DNA from: Patiria miniata
Taxonomy: Eukaryota > Echinodermata > Asteroidea > Valvatida > Asterinidae
DNA length: 64,000 nt
NCBI RefSeq assembly: GCF_015706575.1
Contig: NW_024037051.1
Location: 2,170,001-2,234,000 of the forward strand
Direction: 5' to 3'
Made by a program: the position numbers and the translations under genes. Positions 46,086-58,602 of the stretch are shown here, in pieces (position 1 is the stretch's first letter; every line of letters starts with the position of its first letter). The notes under the pieces were generated by a model. The model searched no databases and was not told the DNA's origin. It saw nothing but the letters and a program-made list of their open reading frames with translations.

Positions 46086-47337
46086 AATTGCATGGGGTTA
46101 GCCTGACATTTTTCATAAAATTTGGCTCAAATATGAATTTCTTTTTAATGATATATCTGTCCCTAAAGCGAGTTGGAATGTGTTCCAGGGTCCCTTAGGA
46201 GTCTTTCCATGAAGTTTGGAGCATTTTCATTTTTTGACCAAAATTGGCAAACATTACAAGGGGTAAGCCTTACATTTTTCATAAAATTTGGCTAAAATAT
46301 GAATTTCTTATTAATGATATATCTGTCCCTAAATCGAGTTGGAATGTGTTCCAAAGGTCTCTTAGGAGTCTTTCCAAGAAGTTTGGAGCATTTTAATTTT
46401 TGGACCAAAATTGGCAAACATTGCAAGGGGTTAGCCTGAGATTTTTCATAAAATATGACTCAAATATGAATTTCTTTTCATAAAATTTGGCTAAAATATG
46501 AATTTGTTTTTAATGATATACCTGTCTCTAAATCGAGTGGGAATGTGTTCCAGGGTCCCTTAGGAGTCTTTCCAGGAAGTTTGGAGCATTTTAATTTTTT
46601 GACCAAAATTGGCAAACATTGCGAGGGGTTAGCCTTACATTTTTTATAAAATTTGGCTAAAATATGAATTTCTTATTAATGATATATCTGTCCCTAAATC
46701 GAGTTGGAATGTGTTCAAAGGGTCCCTTAGGAGTCTTTCCAAGAAGTTTGGAGCATTTTAATTTTTTGACCAAAATTGGCAAACATTGCAAGGGGTTAGC
46801 CTGAGATTTTTCATAAAATATGACTCAAATATGAATTTCTTTTCATAAAATTTGGCTAAAATATGAATTTCTTTTTAATGATATACCTGTCTCTAAATCG
46901 AGTGGGAATGTGTTCCAGGGTCCTTTAGGAGTCTTTCCAGGAAGTTTGGAGCATTTTCATTTTTTGACCAAAATTGGCAAACATTGCGAGGGGTTAGCCT
47001 TACATTGTTCATAAAATTTGGCTAAAATATGAATTTCTTTTTAATGATATATCCGTCCCTAAATCGAGTTGGAATGTGTTCCAGGGTCCCTTAGGAGTCT
47101 TTCCAGGAAGTTTGGAGCAATTTCATTTTTGACGAAAATTGACAAAAATTGCAAGGGGTTAGCCTTACATTTTTCATAAAATTTGGCTAAAATATGAATT
47201 TCTTATTAATGATATATCTGTCCTTAAATCGAGTTGGAATGTGTTCCAGGGTCCCTTAGGAGTCTTTCCAGGAAGTTTGGAGCATTTTAATTTTTTGACC
47301 AAAATTGGCAAACATTGCAAGGGGTTAGCCTGACATT
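46086..47337 (+). repeat. Satellite array, about 166-bp unit, right part
   Basis: About seven and a half more units continue the array after the retrotransposon. Two (near 46440 and 46805) carry the same 34-base internal duplication as units left of the insertion. The array ends inside a unit at GGGGTTAGCCTGACATTT, where block 1 copy B starts. Confidence 0.95.
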
Positions 47338-47344
47338 TTGATGA

Positions 47345-48319
47345 CTGATTCTTTAATTCGTACCTTTATGCAGAAATTTTAATATTTCGACAGTGTAGCC
47401 ACAAACTTTTTTTTCGTTATCTCAGTGCAGATTTTTAGGAAGCCCATGCATGCAAAAGACATAAGCCATTTTATTTTTGATATTGAGATAATCAAATGTT
47501 GCATATATTAAGCTCCAAACACGTCATAGAGGCTCCCTCAAGTCTACCGATTCCGATTCTGACCATGAATTCAATTCTAATTGAATTTTCTGACATTTTT
47601 CCCCATAACCGATTGAAATCGCGCCTCGCCAGTTTTCCTCTCATATCTGAATGCTGAAAATTAATATTTCTACAGCGTGTAGCCACAAACTTTTCTGTCG
47701 TAAACTCAGTGCAGAATTTTATTATGCCCATGCAAAAGAAAAAAATAACATAAAAGCCATTTTATGATAACATTAGCATATGTTGCATAAACTCCAACGA
47801 CGTTAGAGGCTCCGTCAAGTCTACCGTTGTCATAAATTCAGTGCAGAATTTTATTATACCCATGCAAAAGACCAACAACAACAAAAACAATATAAAAGCC
47901 ATTTTATCTTAAAATTAGCACAATTATGTTTCATAAACTTTAACGACATGAGACGCTCTGTCAATTGTACACCGAAACAGCTAACAAAAAAGCCATTTTA
48001 TTTTAAGATTAGCATAATTCTGTTGCATAAATTCTAACGACGTTAGAGACTTCGTTAACTCTACCAATAGTCCCAACTGGTTGTAGCCATCCATGCAGCA
48101 CCAGATGTGCGCTTCCTGATAGGCATACAAGTCTTGTCGAGGTAGCAACAAGTTCAACTGCAGGTTGTGTGATTTTCTATGTAAAAAACACAGGGTAATG
48201 GGTGTAGGGTAAAGGGAGGGGTATTGTGCAGTTCAATTATGATTTAGTCACTGTAAACACAAGAGAATATGCCAGCCCGACCACTCTGCGTTTGTAACTC
48301 AACAAACGCGAACCTCTAG
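47345..48319 (+). repeat. Repeat block 1, copy B (inverted relative to copy A)
   Basis: Reverse complement of 11586-12597. Read on the plus strand it ends in CCCGACCACTC, a stem GCGTTTGT/ACAAACGC (about 48288-48309) and CTCTAG|T at 48319, a Helitron-like 3' end. The left end is cut by the satellite. Confidence 0.75.
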
Positions 48320-49479
48320 TTTCTTGCTTGATGACGTCATTATTCACAAACGGGAAGTGATACTGATTTGTGGATAAATATCCATTGTGAAGTTAATTAA
48401 CGCATGAAAATCTGGAAAATATAAGTGTAGTATTCATAACACCTTACTTCCGGTTTGATGACGTCACAGTATTTGGAAGCAAAAGGTGAAAATTGTAAAT
48501 TTGTAATGGATATCGTTATTTGGACTACGAAGATATACAACATGGATCAAATGATAGAATTTAATTTAAAATATGATCATTTTCAAATTCTCATAGAAGT
48601 AACTTCCGGTCTGATTACGTCATGAATTTGAAACCTTGCCAAGTTATCTGTGGTTAATCAGAGAATATCAAGGGGCGATTTGGTAAAATTTGAACGGATG
48701 GTTTTCAAATTAAAGAAAGCAAACAATATTAAATGTGCCGCTAGGGGGCGTCCTTTTGAATGATGACGTCATCACACTTTTTGTGACTGGCATTTCTCAC
48801 TAAACACTTTCATAATTTATATGCGTGTAGTAAAATGCTTCCGCTGTTGAGTTATATTCGGTTTTTATTGCACTTCCGCTAACACCGGAAGTAAATGTCA
48901 AGCGGTTTTGTGTCTGGGGACAAGAAATGTTTCTAACGGCATAGTCTACAACCTCACGAAAAAATTAACACGATACTCTATTCAGTTCAAAAGATATAGT
49001 GCAAACGATTTTGTCAAAATTTGCCCTGGAATCGCTTGTAATTTGATATCTGATGACGTCATGATGACATAACACAATTTATAACATCTTTGTAACAAGG
49101 TACAAGTTCACAATATGTCTTATGATCAGACCGTGAACCGTTAGGAAGAAATTTTGCTTTGTTTTGATTTCAGGCTAATGTCTTTGAATTCGCCTAACTT
49201 TGACCTTCCGGTTGACCCGGAAATAAAGGTCTATCTGAATACAAGGTTGGAACATGATTGATTGTGTTGTTCAAGAGTTATAGGTGAAAGGAGTTCGTCA
49301 TTTTTTCAACGAAAATCGCTTGTAATTTGACACCCGATGACGTCATCATGACGTCAGAGTAATATGCACCACTAGGGATGAGGGTCAATTTATGTTGAAA
49401 GTTACAAGTTCATACCATATACCGTTTAGGAGAAAACCCGCGGAGAAGTATTGTCCGGAAAAAAAGGAAAGAAAGAAGA
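48320..49479 (-). repeat. Helitron-like unit without a 3' end
   Basis: The minus-strand 5' end is A|TCTTCTTTC at 49479, followed by CCGGACAATACTTCTCCGCGG. The stem-loop end is missing on the left. Modules match 10182-11302 and 51851-53298; hairpins TTCCGG/CCGGAA lie near 48885 and 49210. Confidence 0.55.
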
Positions 49480-49483
49480 TTTA

Positions 49484-51849
49484 CTAGAGCTTGGCGTTTG
49501 TTGTTACAAACGCAGAGTGGTCGGGTAGACAACTATTTTATGAAACACTGTCCAGTTAAGTTATGGTAAATATTTTTTATGTAAAGACTAACAAAACGAA
49601 CAGCGTAGCAAGTGCACTGATTCTACTTTCCGAATCACAGTGTGCATGCAGTGTACAAGCTTAACCCCGGTTTCGACACATTAACTGCGCATGCGCGCTT
49701 TTCTGTCTTGCTTTTATGTCAAGACGAAGACGCGAGCAGCGATCTATTTTAGTCGTACACGCGTGACGACAGTACTTCTCCTCAGACTTTCTCAGAGTCT
49801 ACGTACTAATAACTGGACATGTACATGTACATGTACGCCCGCGAAAAGCAAACGAAAAGCCAGGCTACGTTCAGCGGGCGTGCGCGCCCTATGCCGTGGC
49901 CGAACGGCGACGCGCTATGCTTTCATTGAATTTTTGAGCGACGGACTACTTAAGGTTTTTTTTGTCGGCGGCGGGTCACGTGTGTGAACAATTAGACAAG
50001 CCACGAACCTGGCACAATTGACGCCAATGTTTAAGCTATCATTCAATGGACAATTCACGATTATATCTCTCAGGATTGATTTATTTTTGAAGAATAGAAG
50101 GTCTTTTCGTTGTAACTTCCGGTCTGATGACGTCATCAACTTCAAACTTCACACATGTGTTGTTTGCATGAAGGTCATTATATATACCAGTTTTCAGGCG
50201 ATTACAAAACACTTCGCCACAGACATCTATTCAAAATGCATTTCGGACATTCTTAAACTTGCCGCTAGAGGGCGGTCGAGAATTTCATGACGTCACCGGT
50301 ACAAGTTTTGAAGAATATTGTCTGCCCAGAGACTAACACCGTTGAAAGCAAGTTCATATCTATTTCCAATTTTAAATAATAAGCCAATAATAAGCCACTT
50401 CCGGTTTCGACCGGAAGCAAAGGTCATGTGATTTTACGTACACGTTAAAAAATAAAGACCTAATTTACTCTATCACATGCCACAAACAGCAAGACGACAG
50501 ATCTCATTATTGCTTTTATATAGATTTTTAAAGATAAAAAAATATCAAAGTTTAATTGCTTGTCACGTGACACCTGATGACGTCATCATGCCCGGGTCAT
50601 TGTTCTGGCACAATCTTAGCATTCCGTCTTTGCTTGGTGTTACTTTGATGAAGATGCCCCATTGAAAAGTGGCCAAAAAGGTCCCTTGAAAAAGAAGGGC
50701 ACAAAGTGGAAAAACTGTGTACAAAGTCAATGGGCTGAAATAAATATTCAAAATTTCATAATAAATCACATGATGACGTCATCATTGCGTCCATCTTCGC
50801 CAACGAAGTTTCAATGTCATAATGAGTGTGCTTTATGACTAAAATGCTGACGAGAAATATCGTGCACAAAGTCTATGGGATTTGTTATAGAAGACCAAGT
50901 GTCTTGAGCACAAGACTACGCGCCACGTGTTTGGCCCCGTTCCAACAAGCATGACGATGATGAAATAATAGATCTGCACTGAATGCATGTACATGTACAA
51001 TGTCCTGTACATGCAGTGTACTCACGCACACCCAGCTCTACGCTTTCATTGGATTTTTGAGCGACGGACTACCGTTAGGGTATTTTTGTCGGCGGCGGGT
51101 CACGTGTGTGAACAATTTGACAAGCCACGCGCCTGGCACAAATGACGCCAATGTTTAATCTATCATTTAATGGACAATTTCAGATTATATCTCTCACGAT
51201 TGATTTTTTAGCGATTTTTGAAGAATAAAAAGTCTTTTCGTTGTAACTTCCGGTTTGATGACGTCATCGGCTTCAAACTTCACACGTGTGTTGTTTGCAT
51301 TAAGGTCATCATATATACCAATTTTCAAAAGATTACAGCAAACTTCGCCACAGACATCTATTCAAAATGCATTTTGGACATTTTTCAACCTGCCGCTAGA
51401 GGGCGCTCTAATATTTCATGACGTCATCGGTTACAGTTTCGAAAAGTACTTTCTTGCCAAAGACTAACATCGTTGAAAGCACGTTCATATCTTATACTAT
51501 TTTTAAATTACAAGGCACTTCCGGGTTCGACCGGTTTCGACCGGAAGTAAGGGTCGTATGATTTGACACCCACGAAGTAAATTGAAGACCCAGTAATATT
51601 CTATTGACTGCCGTTAAAAACAAGCTCCGGTCTCTCACGGTTGATTTTATATCGATTTGTAATGATTAAAAAATAGAAACACTAAATTGCTTGTAATTTG
51701 ATACCTGATGACGTCATCATGACGTCAGCACAATATGCACTACTCGGGATCAGGGTCGATATGTGTTCGAAGTTACAAGTTTATATCTTGAACAGTTTAG
51801 GAGTAAACCCGCGGAGAAGTATTGTCCGGAAAAAAAAAAGAAAGAAAGA
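49484..51849 (-). mobile_element. Helitron-like element, full length by its ends (copy B)
   Basis: Almost identical to 13674-16039. The minus-strand 3' end is a stem-loop (GCGTTTGT/ACAAACGC) then CTCTAG|T at 49484. The 5' end TCTTTCTTTC is at 51849 and abuts the CTAG end of the next unit with one base between. The NRF-1-like site is at 49686-49698. Confidence 0.65.
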
Positions 51850-51850
51850 A

Positions 51851-53298
51851 CTAGAGTTTCGCGTTTGTTTAGTTACAAACGCAGAGTGGTCGGGCAGACA
51901 GCCTTTTCATTATACACTGCCCAGTTAACTTAAGAATATATATTTATGTAGAAAAAAGGATCAGGACATTAAATCCCTTCAAGCACAATCAATGTTTCAA
52001 AAAGGTATCTTTAACGGTGTAATAAATTTCAGTAACCATTCTATGTGCACAAAAAGTAATTTCTGGTTTGATGACGTCATCAGTCAAAAATGGTGAGTGA
52101 ATACTGATGAAGTTCGGAGAGGATAATTTCTCATTGTAAAGTTAAAATAACGTATGAAAATATGGGAAATATAATTGTTTGTATTAATAACACCTAACTT
52201 CCGGTTTGATGGCGTATTGATAACACCTAACTTCCGGTTTGATGACGTCACAGCATTAGAGATCCAAAGGTGAACATTGTAATGGATATCATTATTTGGA
52301 CTTCGAAGATATGACAGGGATCAAATGATAGAATTAAATTAAAACCATGATCTTTTTCAAATTCTCCTTAAGGCAACTTCCGGTTCGATGACGTCATGAA
52401 TTTGAAACCTTGCCAAGTTATCTGTGGTTAATCAGAGAATGTCAAGGGGCGATTTGGTAAAATTTGGACGGATGGTTTTACAATTAAAGAAGAAAAACTC
52501 TATTTTATGTGCCAATAGGGGGCACCCTTTCGGATGATGACGTCATCACACTGTTTTTTGCATCTTGCATTCCTCACTAAACACTTTCATAATATATATG
52601 TCTGTTGTAAAATGCTTCCGCTTTTGAGTTATATTCAGTTTTTATTGCACTTCCGGTAACACCGGAAGAAAAGGTCAAGCGGTTTGCGTCCGGGAACACG
52701 AAATGTTTCTCACGGCATAGTCTACAACCTCACGAAAAAACGAACACGATACTCTTTTTAGTTCAAAAGATATAAAGCAAACTATTTTGTCAAAATTTGT
52801 CCTTAAATCGCTTGTAATTTGATACCTGATGACGTCATGATGACGTAACAAAATTTATAACATCTTCGTAACACGGTACAAGTTCACACAAGGTTTTGTG
52901 ATCATACCGTGAACCGTTCGGAAGAAATGTTGCTTTGTTTTGATTTCAGACTAACGTCTTCATTTTGAATTCACCTAACTTTGACCTTCCGGTAGACCTG
53001 GAAGTAAAGGTCAAGCGAGTTCACGTACGCGACAAAAACTGTTAAGCGATTAATGGTCTATCTGATGACAGAATACAAACATCATTGAAAGTTTAGTTCA
53101 AAAGTTATAGGTGAAAGTAATTGGTCACTTTTTCAGATAAAATCACTTGTAATTTGACACCTGATGACGTAATCATGACGTCAGAGTAATATGCACCACT
53201 TCGGTTGAGGGTCGATATATATTGAGAGTTACAAGTTCATACCATATACCGTTTATGAGAAAAGCCGCGGAGAAGTATTGTCCGGAAAAAAAAAAAGA
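51851..53298 (-). mobile_element. Helitron-like element in tandem array
   Basis: 1,448 bp. 3' end: CCCGACCACTC, stem-loop 51861-51882, CTCTAG|T at 51851. 5' end: A|TC then a T run and CCGGACAATAC at 53298. The body parallels 10182-11302 module by module. Confidence 0.65.
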
Positions 53299-53302
53299 TT
53301 TA

Positions 53303-53358
53303 CCAGAACAATAACAGAGAGTGGTCGGGTTGTGCCCGACCACTCAAAGAAAGAAAGA
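53303..53358 (-). mobile_element. Mini-element of about 56 bp made of two ends
   Basis: The minus strand reads TCTTTCTTTCTTTGAGTGG and on, where GAGTGGTCGGG and CCCGACCACTC face each other across five bases (53319-53345), and ends CTGG|T. All internal modules are absent. It is wedged between two larger units. Confidence 0.5.
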
Positions 53359-55033
53359 CTAGAGGTCTATGTCTGTTTGCAACAGAACATAGGGCTTTTC
53401 CGCATTATGTTTTTTTTTTAAATTGAGGTCATGTTTTTCTGTTTTGTGCAAAACTGTGTGCATTTACGTTTTGTCTAACAAACCTCATTCAAATGGAAAT
53501 TTGATTTTGGCATATTGCATTTGTCATATATAAAATATATATATAATCACAAGATGACGTCATTATGACGTCAGCTCAATATTTATTTGTAACACATCCC
53601 GGCCTGCCCCCATACCAAGTTTCAACCCAATCTAAATTACTGCTGATGAGATATAGGGGCTTAAAATATACAAACGATGACGCCACATGTCTAATTATGA
53701 CGTCAGTGTAACAATACTTGGCAGTGCTCATTATTTTATTGCGGTTTTAGTCTGTACCAAGTTTGAAAACAATCTGATTAATGAAGGAGTTAAATTTTGT
53801 AAGCAGAATAAAATTAGCAATATTAAAAAAATTGTAACAAAATATACTGATGACGTCATCGTGACGTCATTTAAGATTTTGTGTACTAGTGTTATTATCT
53901 ACCCACCACCAAGTTTCTTGACGATCGGACATTATCTTATATGTGTTTCAAAAAAGCGCATGTTTGATGACGTCATCATGACGTCACACATTTTTCCAAA
54001 TTTTGTACATACACCTATTGCCTAACTAACCTAATACAAAAAGAATTTTAAATTTAACATATTGGGTTCGTGATATATAGCTATAAAGGTCCAAAATTTC
54101 AAAAATCTATATAAAATCACACGATGATGTCATGATGACGTCACCTCAATATTTATTTGTAACACATCCCGGCCTACCCCCATACCAAGTTTCAACCCAA
54201 TCTGACGTACTGTTCATGAGATATAGGGGCTTAAAATATACAAGTTAACAATGACGTCACATGTCTAATGATGACGTCATCGTAACAATACTTGGCAGTG
54301 CTCATTATTTTATTGTGGTTTTAGTCTGTACCAAGTTTGAAAAGAATCGGATTAATAAAAGTGTTAAATTTTGTTAGCAGAATAAAATTGGCAATATTAA
54401 AAAAATCTTTAAAAATCGACCGATGACGTCATCGTGACGTCATTCAAGATTTTGTTTACTAGTGTTATTATCTACCCACCCACCAAGTTTCAAGACGATC
54501 GAACATTCCCTTATATGTGTTTAAAAAAAAAAAAAAAAAAAAAAAATCGCATTTTTGCTGACGTCATTATGACGTCACACATTTTTCCAAATTTTGTGCA
54601 TTTATCTATTGCCCAGTGAACCTAATACAAAAAGAATTTTGAATTTATCGTATTGCGTTAGTGAGATATGGCTTAAAGGTCCAAAACTTCAAAAATCTAT
54701 ATAAAATCACACGATGACGTCATGATGGCATCATTTCAATTTTCGTCTATAACACATCCCGATCTACCTACATACCGAGTTTCAACCCAATCGGACTGAC
54801 AGTTCTGTAGATATAGGACTTTGTAATATGCACATGAATGACGACGTCACGTGACCCATGATGACGTCATCATGACGTCGCTCGTCCGCACACATCTATG
54901 CTGTATGGACTATGTCTATGCAACTTTGAACGATATGCAACAAAGTTTAAGGGCAAAAGTGGCGTGTAGAATAAACGTGTACAAAGTCTATGGGGTTTTG
55001 GGAAAAAAAGAAGAAGAAGAAGAAGAAAGAAAA
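53359..55033 (-). mobile_element. Helitron-like element with a different stem (CTATGT type)
   Basis: 3' end on the minus strand: TGCGGAAAAGCC, a bulged stem CTATGT.CTGTT/AACAG.ACATAG (53367-53392), CTCTAG|T at 53359. The right end is an A/G tract. The body has two near-repeats of about 600 bases, each with ACACATCCCGGCCT, TACCAAGTTTCAACCCAATC and paired GATGACGTCA boxes. Confidence 0.55.
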
Positions 55034-55034
55034 A

Positions 55035-57838
55035 CTAGAGATCTATGTCTGTTTGCAATTGAACATAGGGCTTTTCCGCATTATGATTTTTTTTTTTTAT
55101 CAATAATACCCGTCCCTGACTATCGGCTAAAACGGTCACTGTGGACAGGATTTGACCTCGGCATTACGATGTATGTGTGTGTGCACAAGGTCTTTGCTTG
55201 GACAAAGAGTGATCAAAATAAATTACTGGCAAAGAGTCGAAAACGCACTTTGAAAATCGACAAATATTTTTAAATTTGTTGATGACGTCATCGTGACGTC
55301 ACTTCGAACTTTGCATACTAGTATGATTAACTACCTACCCACCAAGTTTCATGACAATTGGACCTTTCCTGATATGAGTTTTGCAAAATCGCATTTTGAT
55401 GACGTCATGATGACGTCACACATTTTTCAAGTTTTGTGCGAATAGCTATTACATAACAGACCAAATGCAAAAACGAATTTTGCATTTTGCAAGTTGCGTT
55501 CGGGAGATATGGCTAAAAGGTCCCAACAAATAAATATTCATATAAAATCTCAGGATGACGTCATCATGACGTCACCTCATTTTTAATCTATAACACATCC
55601 TGGTATAGCCACATACCAAGTTTCAACCCAATCGGACTTACATTTCTGTAGATATAAGACTTCACAATATGTAGGTAAATTTTCAAAAATCAATAAAAAA
55701 ATTAGGTGATGACGTCATCGTGACGTCATAGTCTTGGCATAATTTTTGTATGAGGGTCTTCCTTGGCTGTAACTTTGATGACGATTCCAGATCGCCAAGT
55801 TATAAAAATGGTGGCTTGAAAACGTGTACAAAGTCAATGGGTTAAAAATCCAACAGCAGAGAAACTGCACCTTTAAATACGTGATTTGCCTTTAAACTGA
55901 AACATTTTTATTAAATATTACCTGATATTCTGACTCTTGGGAATATTTTCAATCAAATGGCAAACGTAAAAAAATACGATTTCTTTTTCCTTCTGATAGT
56001 AATTCTCGGCCGAAGTTCAGAACTACTCAGTAACATATATCAGTGTTGTATAGGAAAAGACTTGTGGAGAAAGCTGTGTACAAAGTCTATGAGAAAAATT
56101 AATTATTCATGAATCCATAATAAATCACTTGATGATGACGTTATCATGATGTCATAGTCTTGGCATAATTTTTGTATGAGGGTCTTCCTTGGCTGTTACT
56201 TTGATGACGATTCCAGATCGCCAAAATATGAAAATGGTGGCTTGAAAACGTGTACAAAGTCAATAGGTTAAAAATCCCACAGCAGAAAAACTGCACCTTT
56301 AAATGCGTGATTTTCCTTTAAACTGAAACATTTCTATAAAATATTACTTGGTATTCTAACTCTTTGGAATATTTTCAATCAAATGAAAGGCGTAAAAAAA
56401 TACGATTTCTTTTTCCTTCTCATAGTAATTCTCAGCCGAAGTTCAGAACTACTCAGTAAGATATATCAGTGTTGTATAGGGAAAGACTTGTGGAGAAAGC
56501 TGTGTACAAAGTCTATGAGAAAAATTAATTATTCATAAATCCATAATAAATCACTTGATGACGTCACCATGACGTCACTCTTCGGGACACGTCTTGGCTA
56601 TAGGGACTATGCTTATGCCAACTTTCAATGATATTTGAAAAAGATTAATGCCAAGAGTGCTATAATACGTCCCTGTCTATGCGCATGCATGAACATAAAA
56701 TCTGTCAAAGTTAGCCGAAAATCGGCTAAAACGGTCACTGTGGACAGGATTTGACCTCAGCAACACGTGCGCTGCAGGCTGACATACGATGTACATGTAC
56801 ATTGTGGACGTCCTGTCCTGTGCATGTTTTGAAGCAGAGGCATTGTCAACGTGAAGTTTTAAGCGTGCGTAGGGTATGTTCGAGTTTGCTTATCGCCTCG
56901 AAACTTTGAAATGTTTTAGACCTACCCTTCAATCGACAATTAAAGTAAAAACAAATACAAAAACTGCCATGGTTGATTTTTCAGGAATTTTCAAATAAAA
57001 AAGGGTCTTTTTATTGTAACTTCCGGTCTGATGACGTCATTTGTCAAAACTTCGCACACGTCTGAAGTGGGTCAAGGTCATCATATACACCAATATTTAG
57101 GCGATTACGACAAACTTCGCCACAGACATCTATTCAAAATACATTTTTGCTAATTTTCAACCTGTCGCTAGAGGGCGCTCGAAGATTGCATGACGTCATC
57201 GGTAGATGATTTGAAGAATACTATTGGCCAAGAGACTAACACCGTTAAAAGCAAGTTTATATCTATTACCACTTTCAAATGATAAGCCACTTCCGGTTTT
57301 GGCCTTTTTCGACCGAAAGCAAGGGTCACGTGATTTCACGCACACTGAATGAAATAAAGACATCAACCTATTCTACCACTTGCCGGCAACAAAATGCTGC
57401 GGACGCGTACGGTTGATTTCTTATGCATTTTTGAATATTAAAAGTGTCACAATTTAATTGCCTATAAATACACACCTGATGACGTCATCATGACGTCATC
57501 ATTACACAATGTTGTTTAAATTAGGGTCTTTGCTTGGACAAAGATTGGTGTAAATGAATTACCGGCAAAGAGTCAAAAATGCCCTTTGCAAATCGACATT
57601 TTTTTTTAAATTTCTGTGTACAAAGTCTATGGGAAAAATTAAATATTCAAAAATCTATAATAAATTAGTCGATGACGTCACCATGACGTCAATCTTCGGG
57701 ACACATCTTTGCTATAGGGACTATGCTTATGCTAACTTTGAATGATGTACGACAAAGATTAATGCCAAAAGTGGCGTTGAGAAAAAACGTGCACAAAGTC
57801 TATGGGGTTTAGGCGACAAAAAGAAGAAGCCAAAAAAA
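55035..57838 (-). mobile_element. Helitron-like element, CTATGT stem, composite body
   Basis: 3' end: TGCGGAAAAGCC, stem CTATGT/ACATAG (55043-55068), CTCTAG|T at 55035. The body first repeats the 53.4-55 kb modules. It then has two copies of a segment of about 420 bases with GTATGAGGGTCTTCCTTGGC (about 55750 and 56175), and then modules like those of 13674-16039 (56990-57420). Confidence 0.5.
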
Positions 57839-57840
57839 AA

Positions 57841-58600
57841 CTAGAAATTGTGGTTGTGAACAACCACAGAGCTGTTCCCAAAATGGATTATCTGTTGGAC
57901 CCATAGACATATAAGTAGAGATCTATGTCTGTTTGCAACAGAAGATAGATGATTTGAAGAATACTATCGGCCAAGAGACTAACACCGTTAAAAGCAAGTT
58001 CATATCTATTACCACTTTCAAATAATAGGCCACTTCCGGTTTTGGCCTTTTTCGACCGGAAGCAAGGGTCGCGTGATTTCACGCACACTGAATGAAATAA
58101 AGACCTCAACCTACTCTACCACTTGCCGGCAACAGAATGCTGCGGACGCGTACGGTTGATTTCTTATACATTTTTAAATATTAAAATTTAATTGCCTATA
58201 GATAAACACTGGATGACGTCATCATGACGTCATCATTACACAATGTTGTTTGAGTTAGGGTCTTTGCTTGGACAAAGATTGGTGTAAATGAATTACTGGC
58301 AAAGAGTTGAAAATGCCCTCTGAAAATTGACATTTAAAAAAAAAAATTCTGTGTACAAAGTCTATGGGAAAAATTAAATATTCAAAATTCCATAATAAAT
58401 CAGGTGATGACGTCAGCATGACGAAAAGTTTCGGCATACATCTTCAGATGATGGTTTATAACTATGCTGAGTTTAAAGTTGATCGGACTTAAAATAATTG
58501 CCAAAGTGGCTTGTAGAATAAAAACGTGTACAAAACCTATGGGAAAAGTGGAAAAAGAAAAAAAAAGAAAAAAAAGGGAAAAAAAAACTTTAACGAAAAC
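57841..58600 (-). mobile_element. Helitron-like unit with a third stem type, partial
   Basis: 3' end on the minus strand: TGGGAACAGCTC, a perfect stem TGTGGTTGT/ACAACCACA (57849-57868), CTAG|T at 57841. A decayed CTATGT-type end (CTATGTCTGTTTGCAACAG) is nested at about 57922. The remainder duplicates 57210-57840 with small changes. Confidence 0.5.
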
Positions 58601-58602
58601 AA

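Larger units (their letters stand above)
40481..46090 (+). mobile_element. DIRS/Ngaro-like tyrosine-recombinase retrotransposon
   Basis: It interrupts a satellite unit exactly: AATTG ends the left flank (40476-40480) and is repeated at 46086-46090, after which the unit resumes with CATGGGGTTAGCC. Coding order is gag, RT-RNase H, tyrosine recombinase, SGNH hydrolase. A hydrolase frame of this kind is known from Ngaro elements. The termini carry TTATACTTGG (40507-40516) inverted as CCAAGTATAA (46078-46087) and a direct TTTATCTCT (40483 and 46062). No LTRs. A stop in gag, a frameshift and a lost catalytic Tyr in the recombinase make this copy inactive. Assignment to Ngaro rather than DIRS1 rests on the hydrolase and is provisional. 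Confidence 0.9.
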
